64,000 nucleotides of DNA from Streptomyces chryseus (lineage in GTDB: Bacteria; Actinomycetota; Actinomycetes; Streptomycetales; Streptomycetaceae), in assembly GCF_014650755.1 (NCBI RefSeq), contig NZ_BMVO01000003.1, forward strand, positions 372,001-436,000, given 5' to 3'. Made by a program: the position numbers and the translations under genes. Shown in pieces: positions 20,414 to 30,193 of this stretch. Below the pieces are notes generated by a model. It was not told the DNA's origin, searched no databases, and saw only the letters and a program-made list of their open reading frames with translations. Numbering within the stretch: position 1 is the stretch's first letter; each line of letters begins with the position of its first letter.

Positions 20414-20878
20414 GTGACCGACAAAGCGCGGGCCCGCAAGCTGGCCGATCGCATCCAGGTCGTGGTCGCGGAGACCCTGGACCGGCGAATCAAGGATCCG
20501 CGACTGGGGTTCGTGACCATCACGGACGCCCGGGTCACCGGTGACCTGCGGGAGGCCACGGTCTTCTACACGGTCTACGGCGACGACGAAGCGCGCGCCG
20601 CCTCGGCGGCAGCGCTGGAGAGCGCCAAGGGTGTCCTGCGCTCCGAGGTCGGGCGGCAGACCGGCGTACGCCACACGCCGTCGCTGGCCTTCGTCGCGGA
20701 CGCGCTGCCGGACAACGCGCGCACGATCGAGGACCTCCTCGACAAGGCGCGCGCCAAGGACGCCGAGGTGCGCCAGGTGTCGACGGGCAAGACGTACGCC
20801 GGCGAGGCCGACCCGTACCGCAAGCCCGAGGACGAGGACGAAGCCGAAGCCGAGGACGAGGGCGAAACCGCGGAATGA
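20414..20878 (+). CDS. rbfA: Ribosome-binding factor A
   Basis: 154 residues; single KH-like domain (1-115) with [18 protein letters not shown] and [18 protein letters not shown]. Acts in 16S rRNA 5' end maturation and late 30S assembly. The Asp/Glu-rich C-terminal tail (from about 137) is typical of actinobacteria. GTG start follows GAGGAGACGGACCG. The stop overlaps truB in ATGA, so the two are coupled. Confidence 0.96.
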   Translation: MTDKARARKLADRIQVVVAETLDRRIKDPRLGFVTITDARVTGDLREATVFYTVYGDDEARAASAAALESAKGVLRSEVGRQTGVRHTPSLAFVADALPDNARTIEDLLDKARAKDAEVRQVSTGKTYAGEADPYRKPEDEDEAEAEDEGETAE

Positions 20879-21777
20879 AGCAGCGCACCACCACGACGCC
20901 GGACGGCCTTGTCATCGTCGACAAGCCGTCCGGCTTCACTTCGCACGACGTCGTGGCCAAGATGCGCGGGATCGCCAAGACCCGCCGTGTCGGGCACGCG
21001 GGCACCCTCGACCCCATGGCGACGGGCGTTCTCGTCCTCGGCGTGGAGAAGGCGACGAAGCTCCTCGGCCACCTCGCCCTGACCGAGAAGGAGTACCTCG
21101 GTACGATCCGGCTCGGCCAGACCACGGTCACCGACGACGCGGAGGGCGAGATCACCGCGTCCGCCGACGCCTCCGGGGTGACCAGGGAAGGCATCGACGC
21201 GGGTGTCGCCGAGCTGACCGGCGCCATCATGCAGGTGCCGTCCAAGGTCAGCGCCATCAAGATCGACGGCAAGCGGTCGTACTCGCGGGTGCGCGAGGGC
21301 GAGGACTTCGAGATCCCGGCCCGGCCGGTGACCGTCTCGTCCTTCCAGGTGTACGACGTGCGCGAGGCGGTGGCCGAGGACGGGACGCCCGTCGTCGACC
21401 TCGTCGTCTCGGTGGTCTGCTCCTCCGGTACGTACATCCGCGCCCTCGCGCGCGACCTCGGCGCGGGGCTCGGCGTCGGCGGTCACCTGACCGCCCTGCG
21501 GCGCACCCGGGTCGGCCCGTACGGGCTGGACGCCGCGAAGACGCTGGAGCAGCTCCAGGAGGAGCTCACGGTCATGCCGATCGCCGACGCGGCGGCCGCC
21601 GCGTTCGCGCGGTGGGATGTGGACGAGCGGCGCGCGGGCCTGGTGACCAACGGCGTACGGCTCGACATGCCGGCGTACGACACCAGCCCGGTCGCGGTCT
21701 TCGGGCCCGAGGGGCGGTTCCTGGCGCTCGTCGAGGAGAGCCGGGGCAAGGCGAAGAGCCTGGCCGTCTTCGGCTGA
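20875..21777 (+). CDS. truB: tRNA pseudouridine(55) synthase TruB
   Basis: Forms pseudouridine 55 in the T loop of tRNAs. 300 residues: catalytic Asp in [14 protein letters not shown] (near residue 45), [19 protein letters not shown], and [15 protein letters not shown] in the RNA-binding site; a PUA-like C-terminal part follows. Start ATG overlaps the rbfA stop. A hairpin terminator follows the stop, which probably ends most transcripts of the operon before the large NTPase gene. Confidence 0.96.
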   Translation: MKQRTTTTPDGLVIVDKPSGFTSHDVVAKMRGIAKTRRVGHAGTLDPMATGVLVLGVEKATKLLGHLALTEKEYLGTIRLGQTTVTDDAEGEITASADASGVTREGIDAGVAELTGAIMQVPSKVSAIKIDGKRSYSRVREGEDFEIPARPVTVSSFQVYDVREAVAEDGTPVVDLVVSVVCSSGTYIRALARDLGAGLGVGGHLTALRRTRVGPYGLDAAKTLEQLQEELTVMPIADAAAAAFARWDVDERRAGLVTNGVRLDMPAYDTSPVAVFGPEGRFLALVEESRGKAKSLAVFG

Positions 21778-21806
21778 GGACGCGCCGGGCACCGTCCGGA
21801 CCCACC

Positions 21807-21840
21807 GTGGAGCGGCCGGCCCTCGGGCCGCCCGCTCCAC
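21807..21840 (+). terminator. Hairpin terminator after truB
   Basis: GTGGAGCGGCCGGCCC (21807-21822) against GGGCCGCCCGCTCCAC (21825-21840): 16 bp with one mismatch and a two-base gap that forms the loop tip. Ends the translation-factor operon. Confidence 0.82.
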
Positions 21841-22009
21841 GATCCCCCTCGGTAGGGGTCTGTCCAACCTGCCCCGCCGATTCACCCCTTTGGGCGGGCG
21901 CTCGGAGTGAACGGCCGGTGCCCAGGGGGCGCTTTCGCGGTGCGTCCTTCTCCCGCTGATCACCGTCGGCCTAACGTCGGGTGCACGGGGCACGGCGGGA
22001 GGTTCGGCG

Positions 22010-25000
22010 ATGGCGGTACGGGAGACGCCGCTGCCCGCGCCCGCGCCGGTCACGCTGGTGCGGATCTGCGACCTGGCCGGTCGCCCGCGCGGGACCGGGT
22101 TCGTCGCCGACGACCTGGGCACCGTCGTCACCAGCCACGAAGCCGTCGACGGCCTGAGCCGGGTCGTCCTGCACGCGCCCGGGGAGCGGACCTGCCTGGC
22201 CGAGGCCGAGGCGATCGTCCCGCTGCCGGAGACGGGTCTGGCGCTCGTACGGACCGAGGGGCTCGGCGTACCCCCGGTGCCCGTCGCGGTGCGGGAGGAG
22301 ATCGAGACGGGCCTGTACGTGCGGCTGGCGGCCGGGGGCTGGCGCGAGGCGCGCGTCCTCAGGCAGGTACCGGTCACCTATACGGCGATCGACCGCTTCC
22401 ACCTCATCGACGATGCCGTCGAGTTGGCGATGGGCACGGCAGGCAGCGACGCGCTGCGGCTCGGCGGCCCGGCGGCGGGCGGGCCGGTCCTGGACGCCGG
22501 GACGGGAGCGGTACTGGCCGTCCTCGGCACGGCCCTGTGCGCGGAGCGGCGGGCCGCGGGATTCGCCGTACCCCTGCGGACGGCGGCGGCGACCCGGCCG
22601 GACGGCCCCCTGGCGGAGCTGCTGCGGCGCAACGCCGCGACGGTGCCGGCGTACGGGCCCGACGTCAATCTCGCGGGAGCGGTACGGCTGACGGCCGCCG
22701 CGCCGAGCGGGCCGGCTCCGGCCGACGGGCCGGACCCGGTGGAACGCCCTTACCTGACACGGGAGTTCGCCGCCTTCTCGGCGTCCGCCGACGCCCTGGT
22801 GCTCGCCCTGGTCGGGGACCCGGGGACCGGTCGTACGACGGAACTCGCCGCGCTGGCCGCGCGGCGTGCCCGGGGCCCCGAGCCCGCTCCGACGCTCCGG
22901 CTGCGCGGCGCCGGCCTGCGGGCCGGGGACGCGTCGGTCGCGGACGCGGTGGGGCGGGCGCTGCGGGAGGCGGAGCGGGCCGTCGCCGCGTCGGGGGAGT
23001 GCGGCCCCGGCGCCGGAGCGGCCACGCCGGAGCGGGTGGCGCGGGCGGCCCACGCGGGAGGGCGGCCGCTGTTCGTACTGCTGGACGATCCGGAGGACAT
23101 GCCGCCCGCGCTGCTGCACCGGCTGCCCGACTGGACGGCGGGGACCGCGGGTTGGCTGCGGGAGACCGGGGCGCGGCTGGTGGTGGCGTGCCGGGCCGAG
23201 TACTGGCAGACAGCCGGTGCGCTGTTCCCCGGGGGCGTGGCGCACCGGCCGGCGCGGCCGTTCCCGGGGCTGCCCGGGGCCGTACGGACCGGGAACCTGA
23301 GCGAGGCGCGGGCGGCCGCCGCGCGCGAGCGGTACGGCATCCCGGACGGGACGCTCGCGGACCCCGCCGACGCCCGGCACCCGCTGACGCTGCGGCTGCT
23401 CGCGCAGGTGCGGGAGGCGCTGGAGGGCGAGGCGCCGGGCCGGCCCTCGCGCGAGGACGTGTACGCGGCGTACCTGGACCTGGTGTGCCTGCGCGTCGCG
23501 GGACGGCTCGCGGCGGCGCGGCGGCCCGCTGTGCGGGGCACGGCGGTGCGGCGGCTCGCCGCGAAGGTCGCCGGGCAGGTGCACGAGGCGGCGCGACGGT
23601 GTCTCGGGCCGGGGGGCGGCGGACTGGACCGCGCGTCGTTCGAGGAGATCTTCCCGCCGCGCGCCGGCTGGGCGTCGGCGGTGCTGACGGAGGGCCTCCT
23701 GGTGCCGGCCGGGGACGGCTACCGGTTCGCCCAAGCGGCGCTCGCGGACTGGCTCCAGGGGCAGCACCTGGACATCGACGCGGTCCTGGGCACGGTGCTG
23801 GGCACGACCGCCGAGCCCGGCCCACCTCCGGCGGTTCATCCCTTCCTCCTGGAGCTGGAGCGCCACCGCGTCGGGCCGGTGGTCGAGTCCCTGCTGCTCC
23901 TGCACCGGGTGCACGGCCCGCCCGCCCTGGCGCGGAGGCTGATGGATCTGGTCCACGCGCTGGAAGAGGCGCCCGCAGCCCACCCCGCCGTCGCGGCCGG
24001 TGGCCCGCCCCGGGACTCCTCGGTGCCCGCCGTGCCGGCCCCTCGGGGGCCGTGGGGCGGGGGAGAAGCGGCTCCCGGGGTCCCGGACGCCACCGCCGGG
24101 GGCGCCCCCGCGGGAGCCGAAGACGGTGACGACGCACACGGCGGGGGCTCCTGGTGGGCGTGCCGGCTGCTGGCAGAGGTGCTGTCGCGGCTGGGCGACG
24201 CGACCGGGTGCCTGGGCGTGCTGCGCGTCCTGGCCGACGGCATCACCCGGTGGTCGGTCCGGGGCGACGCACCGCACTGGCTCGACCGGGCCGGGGAGCC
24301 GGGAACGCCGGGGGAGTTCGGGCCCGCGTTCTGGGAGCGGCTGCGCGTCCCGGAGGAGCAGCGCCTGGATCTGCTGCGGCGGCTGGTGCCCGCCGACGGG
24401 CCGCCGCGCCGGGCGAGCGGGACCGTACTGCCGCAGGGCCGGTACCTCGACGCCGTGGCACGTCGCCTGGAGGCCGCGCCACGGACCGTGCAGCCCCTTC
24501 TCTGCCAGTGGTTCGACGACGAACGGCGGCTGCCCGTCGACGCCGACGCCGACGTGCGCCCCACCGTCGCCGACACCGCCCAGGCGCTCCTCTACGCCCG
24601 CCGCGCGCTCGCCGTCGACGACCTGACCGAGGCCCTGGCCGACAGCGCGCACCCCCGCGCCGGCGAACTGCTCGCCGCGCTCGCCGAGGAGGAGCCGTCC
24701 GCGCTCTGCCGGGCCGTCGACCGCTGGTCGCACGACGACACGCGGCCGGGCCGCCCGGCCACCGCCGCCGCGTACGGGCTCGCCACCGCGCCGCACCTCA
24801 CCACCCGCGCCGACCGCGAGCTGCTGCGCCACGCCGCGCTCGCGCTGCTCACCCGGCCCGGGGACACCTCCCTCCACGGACCCGCCCTGGGCCTGCTCGT
24901 ACGCGACCCGGAGACGAGGTCGCGCTACCTGCCCCGGGCTCTGGCGGCGTTCGCGCGCGACGGCTCACAGCTGCCCGCCACCGCCCTCGCCGCCGCGCTC

Positions 25001-25741
25001 ACCACCGACCCCGCACCCGTCCTCGCCGCCTTCCTGGCGCGCCTCGCGGACGGAGGCGAAGACGCGGCCGAGGTGCTGCGCGCACTCGCCGACGTCCGTG
25101 CGCCCGCGCTCGCCCCCCGCGCCGCCGAGCTCGTCCGCGCGTACGTCGTCCGGCACCCCGAGGGGGCCGCGCACGCCGCCGCGTACGTCGACCGGTGCCT
25201 GGAGCACGGCCCCGAGGCCCGCGCGGCCCTGCGGCCGCTGGTCACCGGTCTGCTGCGGGACCAGCCCCGCCAGGTACGGCGCGCCCTCGCCCCCGTGCTC
25301 GCCGCCCCCGGCACCCGCGCCTCGCGGGCGCTGCGGGGCGAACTGCTCGACGTACTCCTGGACTGCGAGCAGCGGTACGGGCGGGAGGTGCGGGACGGCG
25401 AGTGCGGGGCGCGGGACGTCGGCGTCCTGGAGGCGGTGCTGCTGGCCGCCGGAACCGGCGCGCGGCGCAGGGACGAGGCCCGCACCAGGGACCTCGTCCA
25501 CCGCACCGGGATGCTCCTCGCCCGGACGCCGCAGGGGGCCGCCTGCTTCGACCGGCTGCTCGTCGGGCTCGCCCGCGAGGTCCCCGGTTTCGGCGCGCTC
25601 GTCGCCGGCTGGCTGGCCGCCGCACCGCACGAATGGGCGGCCGTGGTGGGGCCGGGCGCCCGCCGCGCGGTCGGGAGCCTGGCCTCCGCGATGCCGATGC
25701 GAGCCGCACCCCGTGGGCATGGCAGTCTTAGACCTGCGTAA
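22010..25741 (+). CDS. Pseudo-trypsin/P-loop NTPase fusion protein (STAND-like)
   Basis: 1243 residues. The N-terminal 185 residues resemble a trypsin-like peptidase: RGTGFVADD, then His43 (VVTSH), GLALVRTEG where the acid would be (Gly76), and PAAGGPVLD in place of GDSGGPVLD, so the nucleophile is Ala156. Two of three catalytic residues are gone, which predicts no protease activity. A P-loop NTPase follows: GDPGTGRTT (270-278) has Arg276 for the usual Walker Lys, and LFVLLDD (355-361) is the Walker B. The remaining 700 residues are helical and repeat-like, as in signal-transducing NTPases. Trypsin-domain/NTPase fusions are known from proposed bacterial conflict and signalling systems. It lies between truB and ribF; a function in either direction is unproven. 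Start ATG at 22010 behind GGGAGG. Confidence 0.75.
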   Translation: MAVRETPLPAPAPVTLVRICDLAGRPRGTGFVADDLGTVVTSHEAVDGLSRVVLHAPGERTCLAEAEAIVPLPETGLALVRTEGLGVPPVPVAVREEIETGLYVRLAAGGWREARVLRQVPVTYTAIDRFHLIDDAVELAMGTAGSDALRLGGPAAGGPVLDAGTGAVLAVLGTALCAERRAAGFAVPLRTAAATRPDGPLAELLRRNAATVPAYGPDVNLAGAVRLTAAAPSGPAPADGPDPVERPYLTREFAAFSASADALVLALVGDPGTGRTTELAALAARRARGPEPAPTLRLRGAGLRAGDASVADAVGRALREAERAVAASGECGPGAGAATPERVARAAHAGGRPLFVLLDDPEDMPPALLHRLPDWTAGTAGWLRETGARLVVACRAEYWQTAGALFPGGVAHRPARPFPGLPGAVRTGNLSEARAAAARERYGIPDGTLADPADARHPLTLRLLAQVREALEGEAPGRPSREDVYAAYLDLVCLRVAGRLAAARRPAVRGTAVRRLAAKVAGQVHEAARRCLGPGGGGLDRASFEEIFPPRAGWASAVLTEGLLVPAGDGYRFAQAALADWLQGQHLDIDAVLGTVLGTTAEPGPPPAVHPFLLELERHRVGPVVESLLLLHRVHGPPALARRLMDLVHALEEAPAAHPAVAAGGPPRDSSVPAVPAPRGPWGGGEAAPGVPDATAGGAPAGAEDGDDAHGGGSWWACRLLAEVLSRLGDATGCLGVLRVLADGITRWSVRGDAPHWLDRAGEPGTPGEFGPAFWERLRVPEEQRLDLLRRLVPADGPPRRASGTVLPQGRYLDAVARRLEAAPRTVQPLLCQWFDDERRLPVDADADVRPTVADTAQALLYARRALAVDDLTEALADSAHPRAGELLAALAEEEPSALCRAVDRWSHDDTRPGRPATAAAYGLATAPHLTTRADRELLRHAALALLTRPGDTSLHGPALGLLVRDPETRSRYLPRALAAFARDGSQLPATALAAALTTDPAPVLAAFLARLADGGEDAAEVLRALADVRAPALAPRAAELVRAYVVRHPEGAAHAAAYVDRCLEHGPEARAALRPLVTGLLRDQPRQVRRALAPVLAAPGTRASRALRGELLDVLLDCEQRYGREVRDGECGARDVGVLEAVLLAAGTGARRRDEARTRDLVHRTGMLLARTPQGAACFDRLLVGLAREVPGFGALVAGWLAAAPHEWAAVVGPGARRAVGSLASAMPMRAAPRGHGSLRPA

Positions 25742-25775
25742 TCAGGTTCGAGTGCGGACGAGGAGAGCGGTCACA

Positions 25776-26756
25776 GTGCAGCGCTGGCGTGGCTTGGAGG
25801 ACATCCCCCAGGACTGGGGACGCAGCGTCGTCACCATCGGCTCCTACGACGGCGTGCACCGCGGGCACCAGCTGATCATCGGGCGGGCGGTCGAGCGCGC
25901 CCGTGAGCTGGGCGTGCCGTCGGTCGTCGTCACGTTCGATCCGCACCCCAGCGAGGTCGTGCGCCCCGGCAGCCACCCCCCGCTGCTCGCCCCGCACCAC
26001 CGCCGGGCCGAACTGATGGCGGAGCTGGGCGTGGACGCGCTGTTGATCCTGCCGTTCACCCAGGAGTTCTCGAAGCTCTCGCCGGCCGACTTCATCGTCA
26101 AGGTGCTGGTTGACAAGCTGCACGCACGGGCGGTCATCGAGGGCCCCAACTTCCGTTTCGGGCACCGGGCGGCCGGCAACGTGGCGTTCCTGTCCGAACT
26201 GGGGCAGACGTACGACTACGAGGTCGAGGTCGTCGACCTGTACGTGCGGGGCGAGGCGGGCGGCGGCGAGCCGTTCTCCTCCACGCTGACCCGGCGGCTC
26301 GTCGCCGAGGGCGACGTCGAGGGCGCGGCGGAGATCCTCGGCCGGCCGCACCGTGTCGAGGGCGTCGTGGTGCGCGGGGCGCAGCGCGGCCGTGAGCTCG
26401 GCTACCCGACGGCGAACGTCGAGACGCTGCCGCACACCGCGATCCCCGCCGACGGCGTGTACGCGGGCTGGCTGACCGTGGCGGACGAGCGGATGCCCGC
26501 CGCGATCTCGGTCGGCACGAACCCGCAGTTCGACGGCACGGAGCGGACGGTGGAGGCGTACGCCATCGACCGGGTCGGCCTCGACCTGTACGGGCTGCAC
26601 GTCGCTGTCGACTTCCTCGCGTACGTGCGCGGGCAGGAGAAGTTCGACTCGATCGAGGCGCTGCTGGAAGCGATCGGGGCGGACGTGAAGCGGTCGAGCG
26701 AGCTGATCGAGGCGTACGAGGTCCGGGCGAGTGCCGAGGGGCCGGCGGCGCGGTAA
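25776..26756 (+). CDS. ribF: Bifunctional riboflavin kinase/FAD synthetase
   Basis: Makes FMN from riboflavin and FAD from FMN. 326 residues: the N-terminal adenylyltransferase domain has IGSYDGVHRGHQ and the C-terminal kinase domain has GYPTANV and a YAGWL strand. Start GTG at 25776 behind GAGGAGAG; the upstream in-frame sequence lies inside the end of the large NTPase gene. It follows that gene by 34 bases, so the two may be co-transcribed. Confidence 0.95.
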   Translation: MQRWRGLEDIPQDWGRSVVTIGSYDGVHRGHQLIIGRAVERARELGVPSVVVTFDPHPSEVVRPGSHPPLLAPHHRRAELMAELGVDALLILPFTQEFSKLSPADFIVKVLVDKLHARAVIEGPNFRFGHRAAGNVAFLSELGQTYDYEVEVVDLYVRGEAGGGEPFSSTLTRRLVAEGDVEGAAEILGRPHRVEGVVVRGAQRGRELGYPTANVETLPHTAIPADGVYAGWLTVADERMPAAISVGTNPQFDGTERTVEAYAIDRVGLDLYGLHVAVDFLAYVRGQEKFDSIEALLEAIGADVKRSSELIEAYEVRASAEGPAAR

Positions 26757-26802
26757 CCCCGAGCGCCGCGCTGACCCCGAGCCCCGCTGTACCGGCGAGC
26801 GC

Positions 26803-26824
26803 CGCGGGGATTGCCGTCCCCGCG
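26803..26824. terminator. Hairpin between ribF and the ABC operon
   Basis: CGCGGGGA (26803-26810) pairs with TCCCCGCG (26817-26824), loop TTGCCG. It separates the converging ribF and peptide-transporter transcripts. Confidence 0.65.
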
Positions 26825-26830
26825 CCCGTC

Positions 26831-27850
26831 CTACGGTTCGAGCGCGCCGGCGGTCTCCGTTCCGGCGACGCGGGCCGCCGCCCAGTGGCAGGCGACCTGC
26901 GCCTCGTCGCCGCCGGTCAGGACCGGCAGGAGCGTCGTACGGCAGTCGATGGCGACGCCCGCACGCTCGGCCTCACCGGACGCGAGCACCTGGCAGCGGG
27001 CGTGGAAGCGGCAGCCGTCCGGTACGCGGGACGGGTCCGGGGGCTCGCCCGTGAGGACGACCGGCGCCTCACCGGACTCCGGGAGCACGGACAACAGGGC
27101 GCGCGTGTAGGGGTGCTGAGGGTCCGTCAGTACCTGCTCCGCCGGGCCCGTCTCGACGATCCGGCCCAGGTACATCACCGCGACGCGGTCCGCGATGTTC
27201 CAGGCGAGACCGAGGTCATGGGTCACCACCAGGGCGGAGAGCCCGAGTTCGTCGCGCAGCGACAGGAGCAGGGCCAGGATCTCGCCCCGTACGGACGCGT
27301 CCAGTGAGGCCACCGGCTCGTCGGCGACGATCAGTTCGGGCTCCAGGACCAGCGCGCCGGCGATGACGACGCGCTGGCGCTGGCCGCCGGAGAGCTCGTG
27401 GGGGTAGCGCAGGAAGAACCGCTCGGGGGGACGGAGCCCGGCGCGGGACAGCGCCCCCGCGACCGCGTCGCGTTCGTCACCGGCGTAGCCGTGGATCCGC
27501 AGCCCCTCCGCCACCGCGTCGTACACGGTGTGGCGCGGATTGAGCGAGCCGCTCGGGTCCTGGAGCACGAGCTGGACGCGTTTGCGGTAAGCCTTGAGGG
27601 AGCGCGAGCCGTAGTCGAGGGGCGCGCCGGCGAAGGTGACGTGGCCCGAGGTGGGCGCCACCAGGCCGAGCAGGGAGCGGGCGAGCGTCGTCTTGCCGCA
27701 GCCGGACTCGCCGACGAGGGCGACGATCTCGCCGGGGCGGATGTCGAGGTCGACACCGTCGACGGCCCGCGCGGTCGCCGCGCCGCGCCGCCCGGGAAAG
27801 GCGACGTGCAGTCCGGCGGCGGAGAGGAGAGGGCTGACAGTGGTACGCAT
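26831..27850 (-). CDS. Oligopeptide/dipeptide ABC transporter ATPase (OppF/DppF type)
   Basis: 339 residues, cytoplasmic ATPase. Walker A GESGCGKTT, signature LSGGQRQRV, Walker B LIVADEP and switch His in VVTHDLG. The C-terminal extension with PDGCRFHARC and further Cys is the oligo_HPY region of peptide/nickel transporters. It is the last gene of the five-gene minus-strand operon but is separated from the partner ATPase by 433 bases, an unusual gap holding repeated intergenic DNA. Confidence 0.93.
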   Translation of the reverse strand: MRTTVSPLLSAAGLHVAFPGRRGAATARAVDGVDLDIRPGEIVALVGESGCGKTTLARSLLGLVAPTSGHVTFAGAPLDYGSRSLKAYRKRVQLVLQDPSGSLNPRHTVYDAVAEGLRIHGYAGDERDAVAGALSRAGLRPPERFFLRYPHELSGGQRQRVVIAGALVLEPELIVADEPVASLDASVRGEILALLLSLRDELGLSALVVTHDLGLAWNIADRVAVMYLGRIVETGPAEQVLTDPQHPYTRALLSVLPESGEAPVVLTGEPPDPSRVPDGCRFHARCQVLASGEAERAGVAIDCRTTLLPVLTGGDEAQVACHWAAARVAGTETAGALEP

Positions 27851-28283
27851 GTCTGGCTCCGGGGCGGTGGGTGGGGCGAGTACGAGCTGCGGTCTTGGGA
27901 CATCAGGCTGCGGTCCGGGCGGGGCCGCTGCGCGGAGCCCTTCCCCTACCCGCCCGTTCCCGAACCGGGACGCTGCCCCGGGCCCGGCCTTTCGAGCGCC
28001 GGAGGGGAAGCGCCCGGCGGGCGGGCAGTGCGCTCCGGCCGGTGGCGCGCCGTGGGTGGGAGGCGGGCCTGGCCGGATGGGGGTCGCGCCCGGCTGGAGG
28101 GCTGCGGCGCGCCGAGCACGGCTGACGCACCCGTGCGGGCGGCCTGCCCCGCTGAGCGGGCATGCCCAGCCCGTCCGGCGTTCGAGGACACGCCAGGGCG
28201 TCCGGGGCCCGGGGCGTGCCCCGGTCCGGGAAGGGGCGGGGGAAAGCCCCGCGCAGCGCCACGGCCCCCGCCACGCCGGGTGT
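27851..28283. repeat. 433-bp gene-free spacer with an inverted pair of intergenic repeat cores
   Basis: The spacer splits two ATPase genes that normally abut. It contains TCGAGCGCCGGAGGGG (27992-28007) and, inverted, CCGTCCGGCGTTCGA (28171-28185); both match the GCCGGACGGGCT-type sequence I know as abundant between Streptomyces genes. Other GC-rich inverted segments lie between them. No supported gene is present; long open frames here are shadows without codon bias. It may have arrived as a small non-autonomous element. Confidence 0.5.
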
Positions 28284-29279
28284 TCACGCCGGTGGGACCG
28301 GGGACGGGGACGGGACCGCCGCTCCCACCCGTACGCACGCCGCCCGGCGCCCCACCCCCGCCTCCCGCAACGCCTGGTCCTGCGTACCGCACTCCTCCAG
28401 GGCGACCGGGCAGCGCGGATGGAACGTGCAGCCGGGCGGAAGCGCCGACGGGTCCGGGGGGTCGCCCGGCAGGCCGCGCGGGGCCCGCCGCGACGCCGCG
28501 TCGCCGATGCGGGGGAACGCCGCCGACAGGGCCAGGCCGTACGGATGCCGCGCGTCTGTGAAGACCTCGTCCGCCGGGCCCTCCTCGACGACCCTCCCGG
28601 CGTACATCACCGCGAGCCGGTCGCACGTGTCGGCCAGCACCGACAGATCGTGGCTGATCATCAGCAGGCTGATGTCCTGGTCGGCGACCAACTGCTCGAT
28701 CAGCCGCAGGATCTGCGCCTGGATCATCACGTCCAGCGCCGTCGTCGGCTCGTCCGCGACGATCAGCCGCGGATCGCACGCCAGCGCCATCGCGATCATC
28801 ACGCGCTGCCGCTGTCCGCCCGACAGCTCGTGCGGATACGCGTCGGCCCGCCCCGCCGGCAACCCCACCTGCTCCAGCAGATCACCGGCCCGCCGCCGCG
28901 CGGCCGCCGCCGTCGCCCCGCTGTGCAGCAGCACCGGTTCCGCGATCTGCTCCCCGACGCGGTGCACGGCGTTCAGCGAGTGCATGGCGCCCTGGAAGAC
29001 GATCGAGGCCCCAGCCCACCGTACGGCGCGCAGCCGCCCCCACTTCATGGTGAGCACGTCCTCGCCGTCGAGGAGGATCTCCCCGCTCAGCCTCGCCGAC
29101 GCCGGCAGCAGCCGCAGCAGCGCCAGCGCCAGTGTCGACTTGCCGCAGCCGGACTCGCCCGCGATGCCCAGCTTCTGGCCGGCGGACAACGTCAGGTCCA
29201 CCCCGCGCACGGCGCGCGTCCCGGCGCCGTACGTCACGTGCAGATCCCTGATCTCCAGCAACGGGCCCTGTGTGCTCAT
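28284..29279 (-). CDS. Oligopeptide/dipeptide ABC transporter ATPase (OppD/DppD type)
   Basis: 331 residues. Walker A GESGCGKST, Q-loop VFQGAMHSLN, signature LSGGQRQRV, Walker B LIVADEP, switch His in MISHDLS and the C-terminal oligo_HPY Cys cluster (PPGCTFHPRC). Pairs with the other ATPase to drive the two permeases. Start ATG at 29279 overlaps the permease stop in ATGA; a longer frame upstream lies over the permease gene and was rejected. Confidence 0.93.
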   Translation of the reverse strand: MSTQGPLLEIRDLHVTYGAGTRAVRGVDLTLSAGQKLGIAGESGCGKSTLALALLRLLPASARLSGEILLDGEDVLTMKWGRLRAVRWAGASIVFQGAMHSLNAVHRVGEQIAEPVLLHSGATAAAARRRAGDLLEQVGLPAGRADAYPHELSGGQRQRVMIAMALACDPRLIVADEPTTALDVMIQAQILRLIEQLVADQDISLLMISHDLSVLADTCDRLAVMYAGRVVEEGPADEVFTDARHPYGLALSAAFPRIGDAASRRAPRGLPGDPPDPSALPPGCTFHPRCPVALEECGTQDQALREAGVGRRAACVRVGAAVPSPSPVPPA

Positions 29280-30193
29280 CGGGTCGACACCCCCAGCTTG
29301 GGATTCAGGACGGACTCCACCGCGCGCCCGCACAGCGTGAACGCCAGCGCGACGGCCGCGATGGCGATGCCGGGCGGCGCGAGGTACCACCAGTGCCCCG
29401 ACGAGACCGCGCCCGCCTCCCGCGCGTCCTGGAGCATGCCGCCCCAGGAGACGACGTCCGGGTCGCCCAGACCGAGGAAGGCCAGCGTCGCCTCGGTCAG
29501 GATGGCGTTGGAGATGCCGAGCGTCGTCTGGGCGAGGACCAGCGGCATGACGTTCGGCAGGACGTGGCGGCTCATGATGTGCCCGTGGCCGCCGCCGAGC
29601 GCCGTCGCCCGTTCGATGTACGGACGGGACTCGACGGCCAGCGTCTGCGCCCGCACGAGACGGGCCGTCGTCGGCCAGCTCGTGACGCCGATCGCCAGGA
29701 TCACCGTCCACACGCTGCGCGACATCACCGTGGCCAGCACGATCGCGAGCACCAGCGTCGGCATCACCAGGAACCAGTCCGTGATCCGCATCGTCACGGT
29801 CGAGAACCAGCCGCCGAAGTGTCCCGCGAGGATGCCCACGAGCGTACCGATGGCGACCGACAGCGCCGCCGCCATCAGCCCGACCGTCAGGGAGATCCGC
29901 GCGCCCCAGATCAGCAGGCCGAGCAGCGAGCGGCCGAACTGGTCGGTGCCGAGGGGGAACGCGCCGCTCGGCGACTCCAGCGCCGCCCCGGGCGCGTTCG
30001 TCACACTCTGTACGTCGCTGCCGACGAGCAGCGGCGCGGCCAGCGCCACCAGGGCGATCACGGCCAGGGCGCCGAGTCCGAAGAGGCCCGCCCGGTGTGT
30101 GCGGTACGCGCGCCAGAACCGGGCCACGGAACCGCGGCGGCGGGCCCAGGCCAGGGAGGAGGCGGTCTGAGCGGCAGTCGAAGGCACAGTCAT
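29276..30193 (-). CDS. Peptide ABC transporter permease (OppC/DppC type)
   Basis: 305 residues, about six membrane helices, with the N-terminal cytoplasmic tail and first helix typical of the C-type subunit (HRAGLFGLGALAVIALVALA) and the permease EAA-type loop containing ERATALGGGHGHIMSRHVLP. FPLGTDQFGRSLL is a common extracellular motif in this family. Both ends overlap neighbours by four bases, so translation is coupled. Confidence 0.93.
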   Translation of the reverse strand: MTVPSTAAQTASSLAWARRRGSVARFWRAYRTHRAGLFGLGALAVIALVALAAPLLVGSDVQSVTNAPGAALESPSGAFPLGTDQFGRSLLGLLIWGARISLTVGLMAAALSVAIGTLVGILAGHFGGWFSTVTMRITDWFLVMPTLVLAIVLATVMSRSVWTVILAIGVTSWPTTARLVRAQTLAVESRPYIERATALGGGHGHIMSRHVLPNVMPLVLAQTTLGISNAILTEATLAFLGLGDPDVVSWGGMLQDAREAGAVSSGHWWYLAPPGIAIAAVALAFTLCGRAVESVLNPKLGVSTR

